This document shows, in pieces, positions 1 to 11,623 of a stretch of 64,000 nucleotides of DNA. The position numbers and the translations under genes are program-made. Numbering within the stretch: the first letter of the stretch is position 1; every line of letters starts with the position of its first letter. The notes beneath the pieces are model-generated. The model did no database searches. It saw only the letters and a program-made list of their open reading frames with translations, and was not told the DNA's origin. Source of the stretch: Halichondria panicea (taxonomy: Eukaryota > Porifera > Demospongiae > Suberitida > Halichondriidae); contig NC_087393.1 in NCBI RefSeq assembly GCF_963675165.1, positions 480,002-544,001 of the forward strand, written 5' to 3'.

Positions 1-1306
1 TCCACAGAGGAGGTAAAGACTGAGTTTCTGTAGCACATCCTCCAGAGACGGGATAGTGATGAATGTGTACGCTGCACATGCTCTCACAAACGCAGCTGTC
101 TTGCGAGTGTGGTTGCCCTTCACCAGGCGTCGGGTCTCCATGGCAAGGAAGTTCACCCTCTGGCGGCAAAATATAATATCACAATAATATTATAGTGAAG
201 GCCGCCACTCACGTGGATGAGGTAGATGAGAACGTAGTCAAGGTTACAGAAAGTGGCTCTGGTCTCCACAAAGAAGCTCAACTGCTGCTCAAAATCTTGC
301 CCAAATGAGATCTGCAGGGAATTAATTTAATTAATGAATACTTGACCAGAGATGCAGCTACCTTCTCGATGAAGCCACAGATGAGCTGACTGGACTGCTT
401 CCGCTCGTCAGCCAGGCTTAGAGCACTGTATGTCAATACAGCATAGATCATTATCATTGGAGGAAAAATTTAAAATTTCAAGTATAGCATGATATCGAGT
501 ATTTTATGCAATTATTACAGGCACAAGCACGAGGGCCTGTATATTGCATAAAACTCATTATGTGTTTTATATCACGATGACCCCTTACCAAATTATGCCT
601 CGAGGCTACGTGACTGTGTAATAAAAATAATATAACACGGAAGGGCCTTGACAACGTGATATAATAATTCATAATAATTCTACAAACATGATGAGGGATC
701 TACACGTACATGTTGTGGAGTGGGTTTTATAATAGTAACTTACTTGAGTGAGTCATGGAGTGTCTTGCAGAGGTACATGACTGCGTTCATGACCATAGGA
801 TCACTGATGTTCCCACTCTGGTTCCTGTGGGTGGATCACATGATGACATCACATGACATCACATGATATCATAGCTCACGTACACTACAAAGGCGTTGAT
901 GACAGTTTTGCACACCTCCACTTTCACACTCTCCTTCTGGAAGAGATCGATGAACGGCAGAAACTTGTCCTGTGGATCACATGACAGTTATACATCGTCA
1001 CATGATACGTAGAATCTTACCATAGCGAACAGAACAGCGAAGTCTTTCATATGACCCACAACTCTGTTAACTACAGAAACCAGTTCTGGATAGTGGCGCT
1101 CAAACGCTCTCTCTGGGGTCATGTGTTTGATGACATCATCCAACAAGAAGTTGACCTCACGTTTCTGTGATTTAGGAGGCAATAAAGAGGGAAGAGTGGT
1201 TAGCGGAATCAGTACACCTACATGTACGTATAGCACCTACCGTGAAGGTCTTAGCCACAAACTCTATCCAGATTTGAGTGCAAGCAATGTACTCCTGTGT
1301 GCGTGC

Positions 1307-1367
<61 letters not shown>

Positions 1368-4300
1368 GGGGGGGTGGACTTACGGCAGGGTTCGTGATTT
1401 TGGACACAATTTTCCAGACCTGCACATAAAACAAGACAATTAACACACGAGAGTCATATATACATTGATCACTTTGTCGTTGTTTGCTACCTCCACTCAC
1501 ATTATTGAGGAGGGTCTTCTTGTCGTCCTGGGGCGGATCAGCACTCACCACACAGTGACCCAGGGACACGTACAGCTTGTACTGGAGGACAGAAACACAC
1601 ACTCTTATAGTGTATAGCTACCATCACATCACATAGACTTGTACTATACACAGAGAAACTATCTGTGATGATCAATAACTCGGGTTAAGAAGACCAAATT
1701 TCGACCATAATGGTATCATAAAGTATCATTTAGTAGCTCTAAAGAAGGCCTATCACATGGTACATCACGTCATGTATTAAGAAAAGAGGCCGAAATTTAA
1801 CAGCTTTGAACTGACTAAAGACTAAAGACTATAGATATAAGCACACGGCTGTTCACTCTATGGCAGGTGTACCTTTGGCATGCCTATCTCCTCACAGTCT
1901 CGTATCATGTCAGCAAACATGAGAGCACGAGAGGAGATGTACTCTGGTCTGAAGTTGTTGAGCACTGCGTTCACCACGAGGGAGATGACGGCACCATCTT
2001 TGATGCTCTCCAGGGCCTTCTGTAGAATACTCTGTGGAAGGGGGGGGGGGGGGTGGTGGTGTTGGTAGCAGGGCACAGGACATGTGTACAATACAACACT
2101 CAGTATTTCCTATACATTACATAGAATGCACACACACACACATACGTGTACATATAATTATAATATTTTGCACAATTTAAGGTGTTTGGCAGATCTATGT
2201 ATGCAAAAGGTTTCAAGTTTAAATACGTGTTCACTGGTTCTCAAAAGCCCCAGAAACCACTTAACTCCCTTATAGACTAGGATACAATACATCATCCAGT
2301 GTTCTTTAACTCACATCAGAGGCTTTGTGAGCAATACACTGTAGTATCCACTCCACACCTGGCACAAAGAGGAGGTGATACCGCGGTAGGTCAAGGCTTT
2401 GTATGGCCAGGATGTCCTGAACCTTGTCACTATTCATCTGTGTATGTGTGTGGTGTGTGGGAGGGGGGGAGATACAAGTATATAGTGTGTTTACTGGCAG
2501 CTTCTCTAATTGTTAAACTTCCGTAGTACACAGTGTGGACTCAGTAACAATGGCAGTAGTGGAAGCAAGCACCACACAAAGTGGTCGGCAATTGATGTGA
2601 CTGAATACACACAATCTTCAAATAATTATATTATTCAATGGTAGTTGAACATCTTTCAACAGCCATAACTTGAGTTTCGTTGATCCAATGTCAAAAACTT
2701 TATGATTTTCTGAAAGCTTAGAAAGAGACCTTTCAAATGATGTGTTGCAATCCAACATTTTGTTGGGGCCCTAATTGTCATTTTTCGGCCTTGGACCATG
2801 GGCTATTATTATCCATGGTATCGCCAAATTGGTGAATACTTTTATCTCTCAAATATGATTTTTGACAATACCATTTGAACAATTTTTTTCTAAGCTTTCA
2901 GAAAATCAAAATTTGACATTGGATCCACGGAATTCAAGTTATGGTAGCCGAAAGAATCCCCAAACCATTGAATGAACAGGGTGTAAACATCTTTCAACAG
3001 CCATAACTTGAGTTTCGTTGATCCAATGTCAAAAATTTTATAATTTTCTGAAAGCTTAGAAAGAGACCTTTCAAATGATGTATTGCAATCCAAAATTTTA
3101 TTGGGGCCCTAATTTGTCATTTTTCGGCCTTGGACCATGGGCTATTATTCATGGTATCGCTAAATTGGCAAATATTTTTATCTCTCAAATATGAAGTTTG
3201 ATGATACCATTTGAAAGGTCTCTTTCAGAAAATCAAAAAATCGTTGAAAGTAGATTCACGGAATTCAAGTTATGGCAGCTAAAAGAGTCCCCAAACCATT
3301 GAAAAAACGGTGATGGGATTGTAGTTGAACATCAACAGCCATAACTTTAGTAACATTGATCTAATGTCAAAAATTGCGTCACACCCACACACACACCCAC
3401 CCACCTGAGAGAGAGTAGCTAGGTAGTCAGTGAAGTTAGGCAGGAGGTGTGTCTTGATCTCCGGAGCCAAGGACATGCCAACCCTACAGAGGTAGGCTCG
3501 AGCATAACACGCCACTAGAGGGTCCCCAATGCCACGTATCATGTTGGTGAGTCGAATGAGGGCCTGGGTATACTCCTGGTCAGTGAGGTAGCTGTAGCAC
3601 TTCAAGATGGCCGCCTCCACGTAGCTAGTGGAAGCAAGTCAAAGAGAGCTCTTCTTTCAAACATAATTATATTTTACCAAGAGTATGAGCTCCTGATCTT
3701 ACACATATATAGTAAAAACACATGTCAAATGCTCAATGTAGTGATGGATACAATCGTGGAATGAGCTCTCGGATGGAGGCAATCTTGAAGAACCAGTTCC
3801 GACACGTCTCTTTGCCCGATTCCGGTACCTGATCAGACGTGAAGTCCTCTGGAGGAGACAAAGAACAAACTTGACACTAATTTTCATACGCTACTGCTTC
3901 AGATTTTACCTGGCAACATGACGGGCTTGAGTGCACCAGAGGGCGTGATCATGGACTTTCTGCGGATACGATCATAAACCAGGAACCCTGTGGGGGGTAG
4001 TGATGTCATGTGATGTAACGTGACACGTTTAGATGGCTCACCAAAGTTGTCCAGTATGTCAGTGATGAGTACGAACTTGCTGGGGTAGAACTGTATCACT
4101 GAGGTGTCCACTAGCAGCTTGGAGCACTGGGCACAGTGGAACAAAAACATCAATAACATCAAATGGTATCACTTTAACTTGATTAGATTTTTGCATCCTT
4201 ATATATGAAAACAAAGCTTGCTAGCTATAGCAATATTATTATTATACAGATACTTACTATATACATACACAAAGCTTGCTAGCTGTAACAATAGATGCAA

Positions 4301-5639
4301 TGTACCTACTATACACACGTCCCTATAATAGCAAACACAATGTTTGCTAGCTGTAGCTGTATTCATTGGAGGATCGTTCAGTACCAGTAGCTAGCCTTAC
4401 ACACACAGAGTGAGTAGAGACCCTGTGCCCCGCCCATACATGTAGTTACCTGGATGGCTATCTTGAGAGCCTTGACTCTCTGATCCTTGTCCCATGCATT
4501 GTCGAGAGTCTTGTTGAGGTTGTCTATCTTCTTGACATATTCATTCTGGCTCAGATTGAGAGTCTCCTTGACAGAACCATCCTCCATATCGTCCAGCTGC
4601 TCTAGACGAGCCTTAACCTTGTCACCACTAGCAGCCTGAGCTCTCGTCTCCACTGGGAAGGGAGGGTTAATGTGAGGGAAGGTGGTAGGGGTTAATGTGA
4701 GGGAAGGTGGTAGGGGTTAATGTGAGGAGGGTGGTAGGGGTTAATAAGGAAATTCCATATACATAACATCCAACTTACATTTTGCTCTCTCGTCGCTCGA
4801 TAGAAAGCTCTGTAAACAAAACGATCATTATTATCTAAAATCAACCTCACAAAATGTAAATACACTCACCGTGGTAATAGGGATTCGATCCGAGGTGGTA
4901 TAGGATCCTAGGATAGTCGTACGCTTGGAGCTCCAAGGTTCAAAGGTCACATCAGTTTCCATAACAGCCTTTACTTCCTACACCATATATTACATACGTA
5001 TGATAGTTATATAGTGACATGCTTGAGTATGATAGTTATATAGTGACATGCTTGAGTATGATAGTTATATAGTGACATGCTTGAGTACCTTCTTTGCGCT
5101 TGTTTTCTCTGCAGCTGCTCGAGAAAGTGGGTCCAGTAGCACCAAGGAGAGGGGGTCAGAGGTCACGGAGAGAGGGTCATCTACCACGCCCCCTGCTAGG
5201 GGGTCAATGATCGTCTCAGGTTTTTTCGTCTCTTTAGAGGATTTGGACGTCTTTGTCTCAACTAGCGTCTGGGAGAGGAGGGAAGAGATATAGATTAGTA
5301 CCAACGAAAAAGCTCTAGGCAAAGCTAGCTGTGTCCCTCTGCTTCTGATATCATTCAGACTAGATTCTATAATCCTTCCACACTTGTAGTACATCGCATT
5401 GCTACCTAGCTACTATTTATCGAGGCTGCCTAGCCTGCTGTGTGTGTATGGTCTCCTTACAGCAATGACTGTCTGGAGAGGGTGGTCAGTGGTGGAGTCT
5501 TCCAGTTCCACTGCCAAGCGCCTCCTCTCAAGCTCATAATTCCGCGACCGTGGCTTCCTGTAGTGTATGAGTGTGTGAGTGAGGGTAAGGTCACTCTCTG
5601 TGCATTAGTGTATACAATAGCTCACCATTTGTAGTCCAT
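1..5639 (-). CDS. VPS35L: VPS35L, retriever/Commander endosomal recycling subunit (C-terminal part beyond window)
   Basis: This VPS35-like subunit pairs with VPS26C and VPS29 in retriever, which recycles integrins and other cargo from endosomes. About 21 exons can be read: 5639-5626, 5557-5461, 5268-5089, 4977-4870, about 4813-4785, 4652-4451, 4126-4043, 3987-3911, 3850-3752, 3624-3405, 2437-2315, 2032-1873, 1581-1501, 1419-1384, 1294-1241, 1163-1020, 969-888, 827-745, 428-360, 311-213 and 162-1. Diagnostic peptides include [53 protein letters not shown] and [19 protein letters not shown], all close to human VPS35L. Repeated DPLS motifs near the N-terminus are also typical. The start at 5639 ([13 protein letters not shown]) is chosen because exon 1 then ends with 2 nt, which puts exon 2 in the human-like RSRNY frame. 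Upstream ATGs at 5745 and 5760 give the wrong phase. By comparison with the human protein, the window stops near residue 690 of about 960. Confidence 0.93.
1306..1375. repeat. (TG)n tract adjoining a VPS35L acceptor
   Basis: On the gene strand this is a CCCC(CA)n tract that ends about 10 bases before the acceptor of the 1294-1241 exon. Confidence 0.95.
2640..3380. repeat. Foldback (MITE-like) repeat family, two full and one partial copy in a VPS35L intron
   Basis: Each copy is about 330 bp. It opens with ccataacttgagtttcgttg and gatccaatgtcaaaaattt, then tctgaaagcttagaaagaga and cctttcaaatgatg. It turns over near ttggaccatgggctattatt and returns through tttgaaaggtctcttt, gctttcagaaaatc and ttggatccacggaattcaag. 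The two arms are imperfect inverted repeats of about 80-90 bp. No protein is encoded. Copies are at about 2640-2985 and 2990-3300, with a partial copy at about 3328-3376. Confidence 0.85.
4665..4744. repeat. 25-bp tandem repeat, three copies
   Basis: Copies of gggttaatgtgagggaaggt plus ggtag lie in a VPS35L intron, next to the acceptor of the 4652 exon. Confidence 0.9.
4997..5086. repeat. 29-bp tandem repeat, three copies
   Basis: Copies of gtatgatagttatatagtga plus catgcttga abut the donor of the VPS35L exon 5268-5089, so the donor-side sequence itself has been repeated. Confidence 0.9.
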
Positions 5640-5907
5640 CTCTGTAGCTAGCTAGCTCTTCTAGCTTTGCAGAAGTTTTCACGTGACTGAAAGGGGGAGG
5701 GGCTCGCTGCGCTGCAGCCACAGAAGTGCTCAAATTTACGTCCATGATCGATGACGTCATGAAACCACACTAAATAATAGGCCGCGGTCTAAAATTGAGG
5801 CAGAGGAGAAACGATCATAACCTACTACCAGCCCCTCCCTACAATACACCTGAAAGATTGAGATCTAGCCTGCCCAGAGAGATCTAGCTAGCTACAGTAT
5901 AGTAGCC
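5640..5907. promoter_or_regulatory. Head-to-head promoter between VPS35L and SH2-like unit A, with a palindromic CRE
   Basis: Only about 270 bp separate the two start codons, so both genes probably share this promoter and their 5' UTRs. A perfect TGACGTCA cAMP-response/ATF element lies at 5752-5759. The stretch just before unit A (gatctagctagctacagta, 5881-5899) recurs almost unchanged before unit D at 15557-15577, so unit D seems to have been copied with part of the promoter. The CRE was not copied with it. Confidence 0.5.
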
Positions 5908-7945
5908 ATGGCTGTCGTGGCCGATCATGCAGTGGTGGAGATGGAGATATCTTTAACTGTGGAGGAGAGGCTGGACAAGCAGAGGTAAGAACTGAGCTAG
6001 ATCTAGCTAGTGTTTGTGATATTAAACTACACTGATGTACATAGCTAGCTATATATCTATAGTAGTGTGATTGTGGACTGTGCAGATTATAATTATAAAT
6101 TGAAGTGTGGAAACACAACTAAGTGGAGTCCCCTCCATGACACCAGTTGTTACTACTAAAACATTATCAAGATTTTATCGAATATTTATAAATGCAGATG
6201 GTACATTGGTGAGGTGACCCAGGAGGTTGCAGAGTCCCTACTCTCCTCCAATAAACAGCCTCACTCCTTCGTGGTCTTCACTCAACCAGACACTCGACAG
6301 TACATTCTCAGTGCAAGGTAAAACAGCTCTGTAACAATTCTATGTACTAACGACTCCTCCTCATCCCCAGGTTTCCACTGGAGGGGTTGGAGGATGGAGT
6401 TATTGAACATCTGGCCATTCGCTGTGAGGAGGGAAGGTGGTGCATCACTGGACAGGTGGGGGACAACTGTACTCTTAACTGTATGTACTCTTAGGGAAGT
6501 TACTTGTCTTGTCGGTACAGTATTGTTCATTCATGTATAGCTTCAATACAATGTCGTGTGTAGGGGGACCTTTAATATGATACTAGTACAGTGAAGGAAT
6601 GCCCCCAGTAATTAATAAAGCATGATATGTGTAGGAGTACACGTTTAATATAATTATTGTTGTTACTATATCAATTTCAATTCCATTTAATTGTTTTGTC
6701 AAAAATAATTAATTTGCTTTCAGTAAAAACCATCACCTTTATTTTGTGTACTAAGTACACTCTGTGTGATATTTATTTCACACTGCACCTGTGTAGACGG
6801 ACGAGTATGATGATGTCATCGAGGCTGTGAACTGTTACGTGTTGACCTTTGACCCTCCACTGATGCCGGCTCTCCAGGGAAAGAGTTTTGAGACTCAGTT
6901 CAGTGTCACTAGTGCACCCCCTGAATATGACAAAGCCAACAGAGTACTAAAGGTAGGAATAATGGTACTGTACTGTTTTAGATGGTCAAATTTCGATTGA
7001 TGGATTCTATAATATTAATCATAGCTTTTAGAATGACCTTTCTAATGATGCGTTTAGGTACAATATTGATAAGTATAATAGATACTTTGGGGAGAGAGTT
7101 TGTCCTTTTGTATGAGCTTAAAAAACACAACTGTGCTGATGGTGCCATGATGAATGACTGATTGGGATGTTGACTCTAGTACTTCCTCTTGATGTAGGAT
7201 GTGCAACATTGACACAGCTAACACAGCACTTAGCAATAATAATAATTGTCAAAACAGTTTGATTGATCTAATAATAGTATTACACATTACAAGAATGTAC
7301 ATGTGTGTGAATCCCCCCCACAGCCCGACATAGCTCCCCTACCAGATATCACCAAAGTCAAAGTAGCCGACAAGAAAGCAGTGGAAGGTATGAGCTCTTG
7401 ATCTTGCTACGGTAATGCTTTGATGTGGTTTCCCTACCCCCCACAGCTCAGAGTGGGCGTATCTCCCCCACTGGAAGAAGAGATAGTGACGATGACAGCG
7501 GTCCTAGAAATAGGGGGAGAAGACGTCCCTCATATATGAACAGGAGCATATGGCTTCGGTACAGCGAGCACCATCGCTGTCATCCTAAGAATGTTTGCTC
7601 AGGTTGCTGCTATAGACCAAAGGAGTGGAGTGGATACAGGTAATGATGCCCTGCAGCTGTAGCTATATAGACACATGCCTATACAATGGCTTAATTGTGT
7701 AGGGACATTCTTCAGTGTGTGTGTGTGTTTCTAGACATGGTTACAAAAGCTTCTTCCTATATACTCTATGCAGAGTTACGCACTCCTCCAAGTGGTACAA
7801 TCCGTGTGGCTCGGGGCCCCTCAGGGCATCGGGTTTGATACTGTTCTGGTTCTTATGTTGGCCTTGTTTTTCTTGTGCTGGTTGCTGGTTTCTTTTAGTA
7901 TATCTTTGCTGTGCTGTGTGTTGCGGTGGCTATGACAGCTCTTAA
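5908..7945 (+). CDS. Unit A: SH2-like (arginine-less) protein with Cys-rich membrane tail, exon 7a form
   Basis: I do not recognise a named gene. Exons are 5908-5984, 6198-6317, 6371-6455, 6797-6952, 7324-7387, 7447-7639 and 7774-7945 (867 nt, 288 residues). Residues from about 26 to 115 resemble an SH2 domain: WYIGEVTQEVAESLL (alpha-A), SFVVF where SH2 domains have FLVR, YILSARF (beta-C), VIEHLAI (beta-D with its His) and EEGRWCITGQTDEYDDVIEA. The beta-B5 Arg is Phe and the alpha-A2 Arg is Gln, so ordinary phosphotyrosine binding is unlikely. A linker with PPEYDKAN and an RS/Arg-rich stretch follow, then HHRCHPKNVCSGCC, which could bind metal. Exon 7a adds KWYNPCGSGPLR, one hydrophobic segment and clustered Cys. 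There is no signal peptide, so a cytosolic protein anchored by its tail is inferred. Exon 6 can instead join exon 7b (9214-9394), giving 291 residues. Confidence 0.72.
6965..7110. repeat. Degenerate second-subfamily fragment in unit A intron 4 (also in unit B at about 10718-10840)
   Basis: The sequence tagatggtcaaatttcgatt, tagcttttagaatgaccttt and ctaatgatgcgtttaggtac resembles a half copy of the second foldback subfamily. Its presence at the same place in units A and B shows it is older than their duplication. Confidence 0.4.
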
Positions 7946-8129
7946 ACTTTGTTTCCATGTACTTGTTTGTGTGTTTAATTGTGAAATTGCTTTCATCAAT
8001 TGAATTGCCAGAATTGCATGTCTGTATTCATAGCTATTGCATGTGATAGTCTATAGCCTCCTTCACTGGCCACTCTTCGAGAAAGTGGGGCCTGGGATCG
8101 AGGCTAGCGAGAGCCTTACATTTATTATA

Positions 8130-9210
8130 CAGCTAAGAGCATTACTTCATTACCTCTATCTACCCCCCTCACACACACCAGCTGAGAGCATTACTTCATT
8201 ACCTTTATCTACCCCCTCACACACACCAGCTGAGAGCATTACTTCATTACCTCTATCTACCCCCCTCACACACACCAGCTGAGAGCATTACTTCATTACC
8301 TCTATCTACCCCCCCTCACACACACCAACTGAGAGCATTACCTCATATTACCTCTATCTACCCCCCTCACACACACCAGCAGAGAGCATTACTTCATTAC
8401 CTCTATCTACCCCCCTCACACACACCAGCTGAGAACATTACCTCATTACCTCTATCTACCCCCCTCACACACACCAGCTGAGAGCATTACCTCATTACCT
8501 CTATCTACCCCCCTCACACACACCAGCTGAGAGCATTACCTCATTACCTCTATCTACCCCCCTCACACACACCAGCTGAGAGCATTACCTCATTACCTCT
8601 ATCTACCCCCCTCACACACACCAGCTGAGAGCATTACCTCACTACCTCTATCTACCCCCCTCACACACACCAGCTGAGAGCATTACCTCACTACCTCTAT
8701 CTACCCCCCTCACACACACCAGCTGAGAGCATTACCTCATATTACCTCTATCTACCCCCCTCACACACACCAGCTGAGAGCATTACCTCATTACCTCTAT
8801 CTACCCCTCACACACACCAGCTGAGAGCATTACTTCATTACCTCTATCTACCCCCCTCACACACACCAGCTGAGAGCATTACTTCATTACCTCTATCTAC
8901 CCCCCTCACACACACCAGCTGAGAGCATTACTTCATTACCTCTATCTACCCCCCTCACACACACCAGCTGAGAGCATTACCTCATTACCTCTATCTACCC
9001 CCCTTACACACACCAGCTGAGAGCATTACCTCATTACCTCTATCTACCCCCCTCACACACACCAGCTGAGAGCATTACTTCATTACCTCTATCTACCCCC
9101 CTCACACACACCAGCTGAGAGCATTACCTCATTACCTCTATCTACCCCCCTCACACACACCAGCTGAGAGCATTACTTCATTACCTCTATCTACCCCCCT
9201 CACACACATG
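8130..9210 (+). repeat. 49-bp minisatellite of 3'-splice-site-like units (about 22 copies)
   Basis: The repeat unit is about 49 bp. It begins agctgagagcattacctcat, continues tacctctatctacccccctc and ends with acacacacc. The junction reads as polypyrimidine/CA tract plus CAG, so every unit looks like an acceptor site. The last copy runs directly into the true acceptor of exon 7b (CAG at 9211-9213). The same segment occurs once before exon 7b in units C and D. Copies differ mainly by ttcatt versus ctcatt and by the C-run length. Confidence 0.95.
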
Positions 9211-9213
9211 CAG

Positions 9214-9394
9214 AGTCTATCACCCTCGAAAATGGTATAATCCAAGAGGGTCAGGTCCACTGAGGGTGTTAGCACTGCTCCTGTTCTGGTTGTTCTGTTC
9301 TCCATGCTACGGCTGTTTCAAGTGCTCTGCCAAGCTCATTACTATCTGTTTTTTCTGTTGTGCTGCTGTATGTTGTGGTTACGATGACAGCTAG
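9214..9394 (+). CDS. Unit A alternative terminal exon 7b
   Basis: A second C-terminal exon lies about 1.3 kb downstream of exon 7a. It starts in the same phase (AG from exon 6 plus A makes Arg) and reads RVYHPRKWYNPRGSGPLR, then a Leu/Phe/Cys-rich hydrophobic segment, and ends CCGYDDS before TAG at 9392-9394. It is clearly homologous to exon 7a (shared KWYNP-GSGPLR) but has different cysteine spacing. Splicing from exon 6 to 7a or 7b would give two tails on the same SH2-like body. A downstream solo exon without transcripts cannot be excluded. Confidence 0.7.
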
Positions 9395-9637
9395 CTAGTG
9401 ACACTGGTTGTGTTTTTAAGATTTTTGTGAATTTTATATATTCAAAAATTATCAACAAAGTTAGTTATAACTAGCTTGTTCTGATGTTAACTTTCAGATT
9501 TGTGGGGGTGGATTGTTTACAAGCAAAATATAATTAATTAACCACAGAACTTTATTCTGGGCCGTTCAACACAAATAGGTCACAAATAGAGCTAGCTAGC
9601 TGACTAGACTGAGCATGCAAACTTGCCAGTGTTGGAG
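9395..9637 (+). promoter_or_regulatory. Promoter region of unit B, duplicated before unit C
   Basis: The segment with caacacaaataggtcacaaa and tagagctagctagctgacta (about 9566-9608) recurs before unit C at about 13026-13065. The whole stretch from gtgacactggttgtgttttt onward is near-identical between the two. It has no coding signal. Units B and C thus share a promoter type distinct from that of A and D. Confidence 0.4.
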
Positions 9638-10044
9638 ATGGAGATATCTTTAACTGTGGAAGAGAAGTTGGACAAGCAGAGGTAAGAACTGAGATAACTA
9701 CCGGTAGAGCTATAGTTTGGCTGTGCACTGTGCATGTGCAGATGGTACATTGGTGAGGTGACCCAGGAGGTTGCAGAGTCCCTACTCTCCTCCAATAAAC
9801 AGCCTCACTCCTTCGTGGTCTTCACTCAACCAGACACTCGGCAGTACATTCTCAGTGCAAGGTAAAACAGCTCTGTAACAATTATAAACAACATGCTCAG
9901 TTGAGCCCTTGCGTTTTTGTCGCCTTCGAAGATCGCCTACAAGTTTCAACTATATATAGGTAGTTTTCAACCACTGTCTCATAGCAGTTAAGGCAGTCCA
10001 TGAAAGTGTCTAGTGCACACACACACACACACACACACACCCAC

Positions 10045-10075
<31 letters not shown>

Positions 10076-11623
10076 CAATCCTGCTGTGCACGCACGGAAT
10101 AATTAATTGCTTACCAATGACGTAGTTTACGTCCAATCAGAATTTTCACCTGTATAACGACTTTCCCTCATCCCCAGGTTTCCACTGGAGGGACTGGAGG
10201 ATGGAGTTATTGAACATCTGGTCATTCTCTGTGAGGAGGGAAGGTGGTGCATCACTGGACAGGTGAGGGACAACTGTACTCTTAACTGTACTCTTAGGGA
10301 AGTTACTTGTTTTGTCGGTACAGTATTGTTCATTCATCTGTATAGCCTCAATACAATGTCGTGTGTAAGATATATGTGTAGGAGTACAAGTTTAATATAA
10401 TTATTGTTGTTGCTATAAGTCTACAATATCAATTTCATAATTGTTTTGTAAAATAAATTATAATATGAATTGCTCTGTAACCTTTATTTTGTGTACTAAG
10501 TACACTCTGTGTGCTATTTATTTCACACTGCACCTGTGTAGACGGACGAGTATGATGATGTCATCGAGGCTGTGAACTGTTACGTGTTGACCTTTGACCC
10601 TCCACTGATGCCGGCTCTCCAGGGAAAGAGTTTCGAGACTCAGTTCAGTGTCACTAGTGCACCCCCCGAATATGACAAAGCCAACAGAGTACTAAAGGTA
10701 GGAATAATGGTACTGTACTGTTTTAGATGGTCCAATTTCGATTGATGGATTCTATGTATTATAGCTTTTAGAATGACCTTTCTAATGATGCGTTTAGGTA
10801 CAATTTTGATAAGTATAATAGATACTTTGGGGAGAGAGTTTGTCCTTTTGTATGAGCTTAAAAAACACAACTGTGCTGATGGTGCCATGATGAATGACTG
10901 ATTGGGATGTTGACTCTAGTACTTCCTCTTGATTGTCGGATGTGCAACATTGACACAGCTAACACAGCACTTGGCAATAATAGTGTTACACATTACAAGA
11001 ATGTACATGTGTGTGAATCTCTCCACAGCCCGACATAGCTCCCCTACCAGACATCACCAAAATCAAAGTAGCCGACGAGAAAACAGTGGAAGGTGTGAGC
11101 TCTTTGATCTTGCTAGGTAATGCTTTGATGTGGTTTCCCTACCCCCACAGCTCAGAGTGGGCGTATCTCCCCCAGCAGTGACGATGACAGTGGTCCTAGC
11201 AATAGGAGGAGGAGGAGGAGACCTCCCTCATTTTTGAACAGGAGCATATGGCTTCGGTACAGCGAGCACCATCGCTGTCATCCTAAGAACGTTTGCTCAG
11301 GTTGCTGCTATAGACCAAGCGAGTGGAGTGTGAACAGGTGAGTGCCCTGCAGCTGTAGCTATAGAGACACATACCTATACAATGGCTTAATTGTGCAGGG
11401 ACATTCTTCAGTGTGTGTGTGTTTCTAGACAAGTTTATAAAAGCTTCTTTCTATATGCAGAGTTACGCACCACTCCTACAAATGGTACGATCCGCGTGGC
11501 TCGGGGCCCCTCAGGGCATTGGGTTTGATACTGTTATGGCTTTTATGTTGGCCTTGTTTTGCTTGTGCTGGTTGCTGGTTTCTTTTAGTAGATTTTTGCT
11601 GTACTGTGTGCTGTGATGGCTAG
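9638..11623 (+). CDS. Unit B: SH2-like protein with Cys-rich membrane tail, exon 7a form
   Basis: This is the second tandem paralogue. Exons are 9638-9681, 9742-9861, 10178-10262, 10542-10697, 11029-11092, 11151-11337 and 11461-11623 (819 nt, 272 residues). Exons 2 to 4 encode almost the same SH2-like domain as unit A, including SFVVF in place of FLVR. The first ATG in frame lies inside the conserved MEISLTVEE segment, because an in-frame stop precedes it, so the first 11-12 residues of unit A are absent. Exon 6 is more divergent: it has an SSDDDSG then polyarginine stretch, with HHRCHPKNVCSGCC kept. Exon 7a ends FCCTVCCDG, shorter than in unit A. Joined to exon 7b (12689-12869) the protein would have 278 residues. 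Confidence 0.7.
9890..10140. repeat. Intron-2 insertion shared by units B and C
   Basis: Intron 2 of unit B carries about 250 bp (tttttgtcgccttcgaagat, ctacaagtttcaactata, a CA-rich centre, then attgcttaccaatgacgtag) that is absent from units A and D. Unit C has the matching block at about 13420-13660. A mobile element insertion before a B/C duplication, or conversion between the copies, would explain it. I saw no clear terminal repeats. Confidence 0.6.

Noticed and set aside
5745-5760. ATGs proposed as the VPS35L start
   Set aside because: They are out of phase with exon 2. The ATG at 5639 gives the frame that matches the VPS35L N-terminus.
8037-8282. Open frame reading into the 49-bp repeats (also 12153-12446)
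   Set aside because: The repeat length is not a multiple of three and the frame closes at once. It lies in an intron.
8130-9210. Regular array resembling a CRISPR
   Set aside because: The units are contiguous with no unique spacers, and the host is a eukaryote. It is a minisatellite.
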